Source: Stentor roeselii (lineage: Eukaryota; Ciliophora; Heterotrichea; Heterotrichida; Stentoridae). Taken from it: a stretch of 64,000 nt of DNA. Below the pieces are notes generated by a model. The model was not told where the DNA came from. It did no database searches and saw only the letters and a program-made list of their open reading frames with translations. How positions within the stretch are numbered: position 1 is the first letter of the stretch; every line of letters starts with the position of its first letter. The translations under genes and the position numbers were made by a program. Shown piece by piece: positions 21,742 to 30,897 of the stretch. The DNA lies in contig RSEH01000026.1 in assembly GCA_006503475.1 (NCBI GenBank), positions 124,001 through 188,000 of the forward strand. Direction: 5' to 3'.

Positions 21742-22857
21742 ATGGAAAAAACTCTCGCTTTAACAACTCGTATTCTAGCAAAAGTCGCTGATATTGAAGA
21801 GAAATTCGATAAGATTAGAAAAGGTTTAAAAGTTTTTGTTCTTGAACTTGACTTACGTCGTCGAGGGTTTTTAACTGCTTTTGACTTGCAACAGTTTTTA
21901 GCTTCCAAGAATATTTTTTTTGCTATTGCTGAGGTTAATTTGTTTGTTGCTGCTTGGGACTGGGATTTAGATGGAAGACTTGGATATGAAGAGTTTTTGA
22001 ATTGGGCTGGGGGGGAAGAGTCAGATGAATTTAGCACAAATGAACTTTCCCAGATGTTGACTTTAGAAATAAAAACATTACAAGACCTAGAAAATGAAAA
22101 GTTCAGGTTAAACCATAACGAAGACTTCAACATTCTCGACCTTTTCCTGGGCATCGAAAACAAGTCAAAGTCAATACCTTGCAACTCTTTAAAAACATTT
22201 GCAAGATCACAAGGTCTTTCACTTTCAGACCATCAGACCTTATCAATAATAAAACGAATTTCAAAATCAACAACAAATGAAATAAGCTACTTTGAATTCG
22301 CGGATTTTTTCTTATGTAACAAGTCTTACTTCGCCCTTGCCGAAGGTTTTCCTGACCCTGAGCTGAGTCCTCTTTCAATGAGTTACTCAGTGCAAAAGTC
22401 ATTGATTGATAATGAAAAATCAGAGTTTTTCTCTTTAACTCCGATAAAACCAGGGAAAAAATTGGAAAAAGATTGTAATAATGGACAAGAACTTGAAAAA
22501 CTTAGAGTTTTTCTTGCTTTGAAAAAAGATTTTACTGTCAAAGCACTGTTTAAATGGTTCGCTGGAAAGAAAAAGACTATAAATCGGATAAGATTTGAAA
22601 AAGGATGTAAAAAGTTAGGAGCTGATGGAAAAGCTTTGCTTTTTATGCTGTTGGATAAAGATTTGGATGGGGAAGTCGCAGAAGATGACTTTTGGGATGT
22701 TTTTGCACCGAGAAGTGAAGGGTATCGATTGTTGTTGGCGAATAGGGCAAGGCAAAATGTTGATGTTGGACTGGAAACTCTTGGAATTGTGAAGAGGGTG
22801 CTGGGGATGATGATTACTGAGAGCGAGGTTTGTTTTGGTAGCTCTTCTGGAGATTAG
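21742..22857 (+). CDS. EF-hand calcium-binding protein
   Basis: A 371-residue protein with several EF-hand-like units. An N-terminal pair is visible: ELDLRRRGFLTAFDLQQFL (about residues 35-53), whose loop lacks most Ca2+ ligands, and DWDLDGRLGYEEFLNW (about 73-88), a good loop. A C-terminal unit DKDLDGEVAEDDFWDVF (about 306-322) also keeps the D-x-D-x-D-G pattern. The middle holds helical segments with SLSDHQTLSIIKRISK and NEISYFEFADFF, probably degenerate EF-hands. This matches the calmodulin-like EF-hand proteins common in ciliates, often cortical or ciliary. It starts 23 nt after the RING gene stop. Its 3' end faces a 21-bp minisatellite. Confidence 0.85.
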   Translation: MEKTLALTTRILAKVADIEEKFDKIRKGLKVFVLELDLRRRGFLTAFDLQQFLASKNIFFAIAEVNLFVAAWDWDLDGRLGYEEFLNWAGGEESDEFSTNELSQMLTLEIKTLQDLENEKFRLNHNEDFNILDLFLGIENKSKSIPCNSLKTFARSQGLSLSDHQTLSIIKRISKSTTNEISYFEFADFFLCNKSYFALAEGFPDPELSPLSMSYSVQKSLIDNEKSEFFSLTPIKPGKKLEKDCNNGQELEKLRVFLALKKDFTVKALFKWFAGKKKTINRIRFEKGCKKLGADGKALLFMLLDKDLDGEVAEDDFWDVFAPRSEGYRLLLANRARQNVDVGLETLGIVKRVLGMMITESEVCFGSSSGD

Positions 22858-22865
22858 ATTAATAA

Positions 22866-23160
22866 TGTAATATCAAAGGATTTTATTGTATAATCAAAAG
22901 TTTTTATTAATATCAAAGGTTTTATTGTATAATCAAAGGTTTTATTGTATAATCAAAGGTTTTTATTGTAATATCAAAGATTTTTATTGTAATATCAAAG
23001 GCTTCATTATAATATAAAAGGTTTTTATTGTATAATCAAAGGTTTTTATTGTAATATCAAAGATTTTTATTGTAATATCAAAGGCTTTCGTTATAATATC
23101 AAAGATTTTTATTGTATAATCAAAGGTTTTTATTGTAATATCAAAGTTTTTTATTATAAA
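22866..23160. repeat. 21-bp AT-rich minisatellite, about 14 copies
   Basis: Tandem units of about 20-21 bp of the form TATCAAAGGTTTTTATTGTA with small variations (AATCAAAG or ATATCAAAG; GATTTTT, GGCTTC or GGTTTTT). The array fills most of the convergent gap between the EF-hand gene and the kinase gene at 23283. Confidence 0.9.
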
Positions 23161-23282
23161 CATTTGAAATAGTCATCGTTGAAGGATTATCCACAGACTA
23201 CAAATAAAAAAATCATATATTAACAATCATAATTCAACTTCATAAATATCCCCATTTATTAACAAATATAATCATAACTCTA

Positions 23283-24974
23283 TTAATAATCTCGAGTATT
23301 TTCTGGCGGAATAAATGATAAAAGCTTTTTAAAGCTATACCTGGATCGCCAATCAAGTTCGAGCATTTTTTTAAGCATCATCTTTATCCACGCACTGCAA
23401 TTCAGTCCGCTCACTTTTTCAATAAGGTAAGAGTTATGCATTTTGGAATTCAACCCGCTCAACTTTTCTAGAGTAAAAAGCTGCAAAAATGTTAAACCCA
23501 GTGAAAAAACATCAGATTTTCCAGGTTTGTATTTAGCCGTGTTTTGACCATTTTCTATTGCTTCTACTAACTCTGGTGCCAGGTATCCGTCTGTGCCTTG
23601 GATTGGAAAAACCATGGTTGGAGAATATGTTGACTCTTTTTCTGATGAATAATCTCCGACACTGAAGTCTATTATTTTTAAGGTCATGTCTTTTTCGTTC
23701 ACTAAGATGTTGTGAGGCTTGATGTCTCGATGATAGATACCATTATTGGCTAGCCATGCAAAATTCTCCAAAAGTACTGTAATCCATTCTTCAATAACAT
23801 TAGGAGGTATTTTCTGATTCTTATTTTTTTTTTCTGTTAAAAAGTTCATCAAATTTTCTCCTCCATCATCCATCCAAAGACAAATCTGGTCATCTCTCTT
23901 GTGAAAATAATGAAGTTTTACAAAAGCCTTGCGATCATCAGAATGATTTGATAGGAAAGTCATAATATCAATTTCATTCATAATATGCGTAAAATCAAAT
24001 CCCTCACAAAAAGAATGATAATGTTTTAAAATAATACTTTTTTTTTCATTATTAGTCCCTCTCCTAACTTCAATAGTAAAGCTTTTATTGGTATGCATAT
24101 AAACTGGCTTCGGCTCATAAACAACTGAATTCAATTCAATTTGAGCCTCATTCAAAGGCTCAGGTTTGAACTTTTTCTTCTTATTTTTACTTCCAGGAGG
24201 CCTTTTAAGAATAGGTGAGTTTTTTATTTTATTTATCAGTTTTTTATTCTTATTATTGAAATGTTCTTCAATTTCAAGAATTTTATTAAAAATTTCCTTA
24301 ATATGAAGCCACTTTTCATTTTTATCATTTCCTGATAGTATCGAATGTTCATGAATATCGTGATTTTCGATGAACTTTTCCAGAACATTCTGAATAATTA
24401 TATTCAAATATTCACTTCCTTCCTGGTCATAATTCAAGCAATGTTGAAGGATATTAACGATAATCCCGCAAGAATCGATGGACTCAGCTTGCATAAAATC
24501 ATTCATTTGGTTAAAAGCTTCTTGTTTCAGCCTGACGACCATGATTCTAATAGAAGGTAGCAAATAGGTAATTTCTCTTAAGTCATTCAAACCTTCTGCC
24601 CAGCCAATAAGCTGAGTGACTGAACAAGAAGCGATTTCGACACTTAAAGGATTTGAATATTCTTTAAAAATCGCATTACTGTTATTTGCCTCGTTTTCTG
24701 CGAAGTATTTGATAAAGACGAGGTATTGAAGCATTTTTCCCTCTGGATGTGGAGACTCTTTCTTGCATCGGAGGAGAAGTAGTGAGAGCCAGTAATTTAA
24801 AATAATTGGATTTGATTTCACCTCTTCAAATGTATCTTCCAACATTCTTAGAGTTGACTGAGCTCCACTTGAAATTAGATTTCGCACTTGGGAAGAAGTA
24901 CTCCCTGCGCTGCTTGCTTGTGTCCTGTACTTTGGATATTGATCTCTCTCGAAATTTATAGAACTATCGTCCAT
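23283..24974 (-). CDS. Protein kinase with helical N-terminal domain; DFG replaced by DFS
   Basis: A 563-residue single-exon protein. The N-terminal about 290 residues are mostly helical, with no known domain but clear similarity to the double-kinase neighbour (FERDxxP, LSxEIxSCS, RLKQEAxNQM, LEKFIENHD). The kinase domain spans about 300-555: IILKHYHSF (beta3 Lys), GGENLMNFLTEK, HRDIKPHNILVNEKDMTLKI, IDFSVGD, FPIQGTDGYLAPELVE, KSDVFSLGLTFLQL. The DFG motif reads DFS; the Mg2+-binding Asp is kept but the Gly is lost, so catalysis may be altered. No Gly-rich loop is obvious. Its neighbour downstream on the same strand is the related two-domain kinase, implying local duplication. Confidence 0.87.
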   Translation of the reverse strand: MDDSSINFERDQYPKYRTQASSAGSTSSQVRNLISSGAQSTLRMLEDTFEEVKSNPIILNYWLSLLLLRCKKESPHPEGKMLQYLVFIKYFAENEANNSNAIFKEYSNPLSVEIASCSVTQLIGWAEGLNDLREITYLLPSIRIMVVRLKQEAFNQMNDFMQAESIDSCGIIVNILQHCLNYDQEGSEYLNIIIQNVLEKFIENHDIHEHSILSGNDKNEKWLHIKEIFNKILEIEEHFNNKNKKLINKIKNSPILKRPPGSKNKKKKFKPEPLNEAQIELNSVVYEPKPVYMHTNKSFTIEVRRGTNNEKKSIILKHYHSFCEGFDFTHIMNEIDIMTFLSNHSDDRKAFVKLHYFHKRDDQICLWMDDGGENLMNFLTEKKNKNQKIPPNVIEEWITVLLENFAWLANNGIYHRDIKPHNILVNEKDMTLKIIDFSVGDYSSEKESTYSPTMVFPIQGTDGYLAPELVEAIENGQNTAKYKPGKSDVFSLGLTFLQLFTLEKLSGLNSKMHNSYLIEKVSGLNCSAWIKMMLKKMLELDWRSRYSFKKLLSFIPPENTRDY

Positions 24975-25606
24975 TTATGAGATTAGAATGATTTTAAATT
25001 AGGGATTTTAGGGTATTAGGGATGTTTGGGATTTAGGAGATTGATGAGATTTGAAATGGTTTAATCAAGGCTTTAAGGTTAGTCAGAATGTTTGGAATAT
25101 TGGAAATTTGGATTTTAGATAGAGTTAGTATTTATGTTATCATTTAGGAATTTATTGTGGAATGGAAAGGGTTCAATATCAATTTTGATGGATTTTAATA
25201 TAAATAATCCCCATTCTATTCAATAATACATAAATTTTTCGGTTTTCTTTATCATTTTATAAAGATTCTTATAATATTTTACAATAAGTTATAAGATCTG
25301 ATCTAGATTCATTTTTGATTTAATTTTAGGTTTTATAGTACTTTAAACAACTTATGCTTGAGATTATCAAGAAAATTTTGGTAGATGTTAATTATTGTTT
25401 CTGAAGGTATAAATCTAAGAAACTTATTAAAACTGTATCAATTTAAAATCAGGATGAAGCATTTGTTTGATCATACTTTTAGTCCAAACACTATATTTCA
25501 ACTTGCTAACTTTTCCCAAAACTAACTAATTGTTCATCATAATACAAAATCATAAAGATGCACTTCTGATAAACCTATTGTTTTAATATACCACTTAAAC
25601 TATTAA
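24975..25606. other. Intergenic between the two paralogous kinase genes
   Basis: About 0.63 kb, rich in A/T with some GGGATTT and TTGGGAT runs on the plus strand near 25000-25060. No gene recognised. It should hold the promoter of the 563-residue kinase and the 3' end of the double kinase. Confidence 0.5.
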
Positions 25607-28162
25607 CTATTGGGTATCTCTATCTGAAGGTATAAAAGAAAGCAGCTTATTAAAGCTTGGTCGTTTTCGCCATTCATACTGCAGCATAGAATGAAGCAAA
25701 TTTTTAATCCAGACCTTGCAATTAAGTTTTTGTACTTTTTGCAAAAGAACCTGATTATTCAATTTAATATTCATTCCTTGAACATTTTCACAGGTCAAAA
25801 GTTGGTAAAAAGTCAATCCTAAAGAAAAAACATCAGATTTTCCAGGTTTATAAAAAGCCACCCTGGAATTGTTTTCAAGTGCTTCACAGAGTTCAGGAGC
25901 CATATATCCAAAAGCCCCCTGAATAGGAAACTCCATAGTTGTAGAAAAAGTTGAATCTCTCTCAATAAAATCTCCAATTCCAAAGTCAATAATTTTCAAG
26001 GTCATATCCTTTTCATTCACAAGAATATTGTGTGGTTTGATGTCTCGATGAAAAATTTTCATATTGTAAAGATAAGCAAAGCTATTTAGAAGTATTTTAA
26101 CCCATTCTTCTAAAACATTCGGAGGAAGGACCTGACCGTTTTTTTTAGTTTTTGTTAAAAAGTTCATCAAATTTTCTCCTCCGTCTTCCATGAAAAGAGA
26201 AATTTCGTCTGGAGTTCTTTTGACATCATAAAGTCTGATAAATGTGTTTATGTTAGTCTTTTGGTTTGATAATAAAGTCATTATTTCAATTTCTTTCGAG
26301 ATATGACTGGGGTCGAAATCTTGTGTAAATGAAAAATATTGCTTTTTTATTATCGGGATATTGTCTCGAGTGACTCCTCTTAAAATTTTGACATCAAAAG
26401 TAGGAAAAGTATGTGAATAAACAAGTCTTGTTTGAAAAACTATTGAATCTAAATCTAGAGATAAAGGAATAAGTCCAGATATTGAATTTTCATTAGTATT
26501 TTCTGATGGTATAAAACAAAGTAATTTCCCAAAACTGGGTCGTTTTCGCCATTCATACTGCAGCATACATTCAAGTAACTTTTTAACCCAAACCTTGCAA
26601 CTTAACTCTTGTACTTTTTGTAATAAAAGCTTATTATTCAATTTTATATTCAGTCCTGAAATATTTTCAAAAGTGATAAGTTGATAAAAAGTCAATCCTA
26701 AAGAAAAAACATCAGATTTTCCAGGTTTATGATAATCAGAACTGAGATTCTTTTCAAGTGCTTCACAGAGTTCAGGGGCCATATATCCACTAGTACCCTG
26801 AATAGGAAACTCCATAGTTGGAGAATAAGTTGACTCTATCTCAGAAATATCTCCAACTCCAAAGTCAATAATCTTCAAGGTCATATCCTGCTCATTCACA
26901 AGAAGATTATGAGGTTTAATGTCTCGATGAAAAATTCCATTGTTTGCAAGCCAGGCAAAGTTTTCTAAAAGTACCTTAATCCACATTTCTATAACATTTG
27001 AAGGAATTTTCTGACCCTTTTGTTTCATTTTAGTTATAAAATTCATTAAGTTTATTCCACCATCTTCCATCCATATACAAATATTTTCGTGATCATTTAG
27101 AACGTAGTAAATTTTCAAATAGTTTTTGTGTGAATCTGAATGATTTGAAACAAAAGTAAGAATATCGATTTCTTTTTCAATGTGCTTGAAGTCGAATTCA
27201 TCTGAAAAAGAATGATAATGTTTGAGGATTATAGTTTGGTTGTTTCTGTTAACTCCTTTTCGCACCACAATTGAAAAGTTTGAATAACTGTTAATGTATA
27301 TCTTATGTTCGTAATTAAAGTCATTCAAGTCAATTGAATTTGAACTTAGTGACTCTTTTGGTGATCTTTTCTTTCGTTTTGGAGGATTTTTTAGTATGGG
27401 ACTATCTATTATAATGTTCATGAGCTTTTTCGTGCTATTATTGAAAAATTCTTCGATTTCTAGAATTTTTTCGATTATGTCTTTCATTTTTTGGTATTGG
27501 GATGTTTTTCCTCTGCCTGTTAGTCTGACTTTTCGAGTAAGATCATGATTTTCTATGAATTTTTCAAGCATTTTCTTGATGACTAGATTTAGGAATGTTT
27601 TGTAGTGATTATCTTGAACAATACACTGTTTTAGGATATTTATTATTATCTCGCAAGAGGTTATTTCTTCGATTTGGATGAAATTTTGCATTTGGTTTAA
27701 GGCTTCCTGTTTAAGTCTTAAACTGATTAACTTTGCTATAGCAAAAAATTGATTTATTTTACTTAGAGAAAGTAATTTTGGAGTATAATGTATCAGTTGA
27801 TGAGCAGAACATGAAGTGATTTCAAAACTTAGAGGTATTGAATATTCTTTATAAATACAGTCACAGATGCTACTCGATTCAATACTCGCAAAGTAATAGA
27901 TATAATCAAAGTATTCAAATGATGAAATCTGAATACTATGGTAGTCTTTCTTGATTCTGATTAGCAAGAGTGCAAGCCAGTACTTTAAGACTGTCATATT
28001 AGAACTGGCTTCATTGTATGTATCTGTGAGCATTTCGAATGTAGAATTAGTTCCATTAACAATAATTTTTTTTATCTTACAAGAAAGTTCACTTACTTGA
28101 CTTGCCTGTCGCCTTATATTTGGAAAATAGTCTCTTTCGAAGTCGATTATTTGATAATCCAT
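25607..28162 (-). CDS. Tandem double-kinase protein (two kinase domains in one chain)
   Basis: An 851-residue single-exon protein. The N-terminal helical domain (about residues 1-290) matches that of the 563-residue kinase at 23283. Kinase 1 (about 290-555) has HRDIKPHNLLVNEQDMTLKI, IDFGVGD and MAPELCEAL. Kinase 2 (about 590-850) has HRDIKPHNILVNEKDMTLKI, IDFGIGDF and MAPELCEAL. Both domains keep the beta3 Lys (IILKHYHSF; IIKKQYFSF), HRD Asp and DFG. Both end with almost the same sentence: LLxxMLQYEWRKRPSF followed by KLLxFIPS. This shows that one kinase unit was copied in frame inside the gene. Tandem kinase pairs sometimes combine a catalytic and a regulatory half, but here both look intact. 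The substrate is unknown. Confidence 0.9.
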   Translation of the reverse strand: MDYQIIDFERDYFPNIRRQASQVSELSCKIKKIIVNGTNSTFEMLTDTYNEASSNMTVLKYWLALLLIRIKKDYHSIQISSFEYFDYIYYFASIESSSICDCIYKEYSIPLSFEITSCSAHQLIHYTPKLLSLSKINQFFAIAKLISLRLKQEALNQMQNFIQIEEITSCEIIINILKQCIVQDNHYKTFLNLVIKKMLEKFIENHDLTRKVRLTGRGKTSQYQKMKDIIEKILEIEEFFNNSTKKLMNIIIDSPILKNPPKRKKRSPKESLSSNSIDLNDFNYEHKIYINSYSNFSIVVRKGVNRNNQTIILKHYHSFSDEFDFKHIEKEIDILTFVSNHSDSHKNYLKIYYVLNDHENICIWMEDGGINLMNFITKMKQKGQKIPSNVIEMWIKVLLENFAWLANNGIFHRDIKPHNLLVNEQDMTLKIIDFGVGDISEIESTYSPTMEFPIQGTSGYMAPELCEALEKNLSSDYHKPGKSDVFSLGLTFYQLITFENISGLNIKLNNKLLLQKVQELSCKVWVKKLLECMLQYEWRKRPSFGKLLCFIPSENTNENSISGLIPLSLDLDSIVFQTRLVYSHTFPTFDVKILRGVTRDNIPIIKKQYFSFTQDFDPSHISKEIEIMTLLSNQKTNINTFIRLYDVKRTPDEISLFMEDGGENLMNFLTKTKKNGQVLPPNVLEEWVKILLNSFAYLYNMKIFHRDIKPHNILVNEKDMTLKIIDFGIGDFIERDSTFSTTMEFPIQGAFGYMAPELCEALENNSRVAFYKPGKSDVFSLGLTFYQLLTCENVQGMNIKLNNQVLLQKVQKLNCKVWIKNLLHSMLQYEWRKRPSFNKLLSFIPSDRDTQ

Positions 28163-28367
28163 GTTAACAGTAACTATTTATTAGGTAATTCTTATCATAG
28201 ATTATTAAACATCAATCATGATTAAATAATAATGAATCAATTTAGTTTATACTTAAATATTCTTATAATAATACTGTGGCTAAATATTCTGATATAGATA
28301 TTGCAGTATTATTTATAAAAAAACTATAAATAATCGGTATTTGCTTCGTGAAACATAATTTCTGTAA

Positions 28368-28661
28368 TTATAAAATATTTATCATATAGTTTAACCTTCT
28401 AAGATGTTCAAAAATATTTGATAGTAATTCTCGATTTAGTCTCTGAATATTCTTCATATTTCGAAAAGACTTAACCCTAAGCAAAACATAAAATTTTTCA
28501 GAGAGTTGAAGAACTTTGAAAATTTTTTTGAGTTCCATTTCAGTTGAGCAATAATTTTGATCACAATAAAATATTTCTAACAAATACCATTCTTCTTCTT
28601 TAGCAATAGGATTACCAACCAAACTCAAAAGATAATCATACCAGAATTGGTCCCTTTGCAT
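28368..28661 (-). CDS. Small hypothetical protein
   Basis: A 97-residue protein that I do not recognise. It is rich in aromatic, Leu and charged residues and likely helical, with a distinctive segment FYVLLRVKSFRNMKNIQRLN. The opening QRDQFWYDYLLSL loosely recalls the N-terminal helical domain of the two upstream kinases, so it could be a leftover of a further copy, but the match is weak. It ends inside AT-rich DNA. It may be a real short gene or chance. Confidence 0.45.
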   Translation of the reverse strand: MQRDQFWYDYLLSLVGNPIAKEEEWYLLEIFYCDQNYCSTEMELKKIFKVLQLSEKFYVLLRVKSFRNMKNIQRLNRELLSNIFEHLRRLNYMINIL

Positions 28662-28939
28662 ATTTTAAAGAATTGCGAATGGTTTCCTATTACAACATGA
28701 AATCAATTCATACCGTTTTTCTTTTATCGCGTCACTTCTGAATTTTGGCTTTCTTAATATCTGGGCATAGACTATTATTGAATTAATAATCTAATATCTA
28801 AATTTAATGACTTCTTTCATAAATCTTACTCAATCAAAAACTCTATAATCAATCTATAAACTACCCTTAACACCCTAAATAATTCCAACAAAATACTAAA
28901 ACTAAATTAAACTAACTATAAATCTAATTACTTAAAAAT

Positions 28940-29755
28940 TCATCTATCAGCAATTTCGAGTTTATAATGTAAAAGTCTATGACCTTCTTCAATCTTATCA
29001 TAAAATGCGAAACGGTTTATAATACTTTCCAAATCCATAATAACACACATTTTCTTCTCTCTTTCTTCTTCCAAACTAATATTAAGAGTCCTCACTCTTC
29101 CAGTGACACAAACAAATTCACTTATTTCACTTTCATTATTCCAGATCTTCAGAGAATACTTAATGTCCTTCACCCCAAGGGTCCTAAACTGTGGGTAAAA
29201 CAAATTTTTCCCTGAATCCATGAAAATGTAAGTCAAAATCGTCACTCTTCGAGCATCGCTCGCAAAAAATGTATGCAGAAGTTTCACACAACCTGCTGTT
29301 GGAGGTAAGGATGAGGCTCTTAAACGAGAAGAGTATTCAGCTGAGCTGCCTGATATTTCGTAATGTGGGATGTTGTGTTTATTCATGAAATGGCTCAAGA
29401 CTTCCATCTTTTCGCCTTTCCATCGACAATTTTGCAACAAACAGTGGGTTGATGGGTTAAAATTGCAACCAATCTCGTGTATGTGTCTCATACTCATAGT
29501 AATAGTTGATGTGCATCCAGAGAAGCGGCACAAACATTCAATAGAGGTAAGTTGCTGCTCAAGCTGAAAGTTTCTTAATTTTTTCGAAATAGGAGACTTA
29601 CAAGTAGGACATTTCGAGTTGTTGAAAGTACATTTTTCGCATATAGAATGGCCGAAGTCGCATTGGAAGATCGGCTGAGAAAAAAAGTCTGAGCATGAAG
29701 GACATTTCAGACTTGTGTAAAAGGAAGTGTCTGGTATCAGACTAGCGGAATTCAT
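28940..29755 (-). CDS. SIAH/SINA-like RING E3 ubiquitin ligase
   Basis: A 271-residue protein. Residues about 19-57 form a short RING: CPSCSDFFSQPIFQCDFGHS, ICEKC, CPTCKSPI, the spacing used by seven-in-absentia proteins. It is followed by the SIAH-type zinc finger (CLCRFSGCTSTI, then HIHEIGCNF, CLLQNCRWKG, HFMNKHNI), giving paired Cys/His fingers at about 75-135. The C-terminal part should fold as the TRAF-like substrate-binding sandwich. Such proteins ubiquitinate substrates for proteasomal turnover. The length is close to animal SIAH (about 280-320). It diverges from the eL24 gene across 167 bp. Confidence 0.85.
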   Translation of the reverse strand: MNSASLIPDTSFYTSLKCPSCSDFFSQPIFQCDFGHSICEKCTFNNSKCPTCKSPISKKLRNFQLEQQLTSIECLCRFSGCTSTITMSMRHIHEIGCNFNPSTHCLLQNCRWKGEKMEVLSHFMNKHNIPHYEISGSSAEYSSRLRASSLPPTAGCVKLLHTFFASDARRVTILTYIFMDSGKNLFYPQFRTLGVKDIKYSLKIWNNESEISEFVCVTGRVRTLNISLEEEREKKMCVIMDLESIINRFAFYDKIEEGHRLLHYKLEIADR

Positions 29756-29922
29756 TATTTTTAAATGAATTATAACAATTCAAGCCCAAATTCCCCAAAC
29801 TTCCAAATTCCTTTAAACCCATAAAAAATCCTAAAAGAATCCAAACATCTTCCAAACCAATTCAAAAAAAACTCTTTCCTTTCAAACCTTATTCCAATAT
29901 TCCGAAGTGTCTCTTGATATAA

Positions 29923-30372
29923 ATGGTGATAAACACTGGAACTTGCTCCTTCAGCGACATGAAAGTTTGGCCTGGAAGAGGTAGCCGGTTTATTACCAAA
30001 GACGGGAAAATCCAGCTTTTCATTGGCTCCAAGGTCAGGTCGTTATACCACCAAAGAATCAAGCCAGTCAAGTTGACCTGGACTCAGGACTGGAGACGAC
30101 TCAACAAAAAAGGAAGAGCCGAGGCGGTGAAGAAGAGAAGGGTCAGAAGAGTTGTCAGGACCCAAAAAGCCTACGTCGGAGCCACTTTGGATGATATCAA
30201 GAAAAGAAGGGATGAAAAACCTGAAGTCAGACAACAGATGAGAGAGCAGGCTTTGAGAGAGATTAAAGAAAGACAAAAGAAAAAAGCTACCCAGGCTCAA
30301 AAGTTTGATAAGGCTCAGTCTAAAGCTGCTCCGAAAGTCTCTAAGGCTAAAGGGAAGCAAAAGAATAAATAG
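29923..30372 (+). CDS. RPL24: 60S ribosomal protein L24 (eL24)
   Basis: A 149-residue, highly basic protein. The N-terminus TGTCSFSDMKVWPGRGSRFI matches the eL24 zinc-ribbon-derived core (CSFSGYKIYPGHGRR in human), although only one cysteine of the classical four-Cys finger is seen. RRLNKKGRAEAVKKRRVRR, ATLDDIKKRRDEKPEVR and QMREQALREIKERQ follow the eukaryotic pattern ([25 protein letters not shown]). The Lys/Ala-rich tail is usual. It belongs to the large ribosomal subunit, near the bridge with the small subunit. Its codon use is G/C-richer than neighbouring genes, in line with high expression. The opposite-strand frames here are shadows. Confidence 0.95.
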   Translation: MVINTGTCSFSDMKVWPGRGSRFITKDGKIQLFIGSKVRSLYHQRIKPVKLTWTQDWRRLNKKGRAEAVKKRRVRRVVRTQKAYVGATLDDIKKRRDEKPEVRQQMREQALREIKERQKKKATQAQKFDKAQSKAAPKVSKAKGKQKNK

Positions 30373-30897
30373 ACTAAGTAGTTAGTTGAAGTATTATTTT
30401 TGAAGGGTTTTTTATGGGGTTTTTGTAATGGGTTTTTATGCTGTTTTGGGGAGATAGTCTTGGGATTATTTCATTTTTGTATTTTAGAATGTTTTGGTAG
30501 TAGTTTTAAGTAGATTGGGTGGAAATTTTATTGACTTGTGTTAAGAAATGAAAATTAATGGGATTTGTTTTGAGGGAGAAAATTTGAGTTATGGAAATGT
30601 TATACATCAAAGGAGGTTCTTTTATGAAAAATTTCAAAGAACGAAACGCACTTAACCCAAATTTTCATTCAGAAATTATAGAAGAAAGGGAGGTTTTGAT
30701 TAAAGCATAATTTTCAACTCTAGCATTACATCAAAGTCTTGAAAAATAATTTTATTTAGAAAATATTTTATCTGAGCGGGTCGAAATGCTAGTGAATTTT
30801 AAATATTCTGTATCAAGTAAAATTTATTAGGAATAGAGTTGGCATATTATTTTAAGAAAGTATCCTCAATACTCCCTTCACTCTAAATCCCCATAAA
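30373..30897. other. Intergenic between eL24 and the K+ channel gene
   Basis: About 0.5 kb, T- and G-rich in the first half and AT-rich later. No gene or RNA is recognised. It holds the eL24 3' region and the channel promoter. Confidence 0.5.

Noticed and set aside
28368-28661. Kinase pseudogene remnant at 28368-28661
   Set aside because: Only vague similarity to the N-terminal helical domain; kept as a hypothetical gene of low confidence instead.
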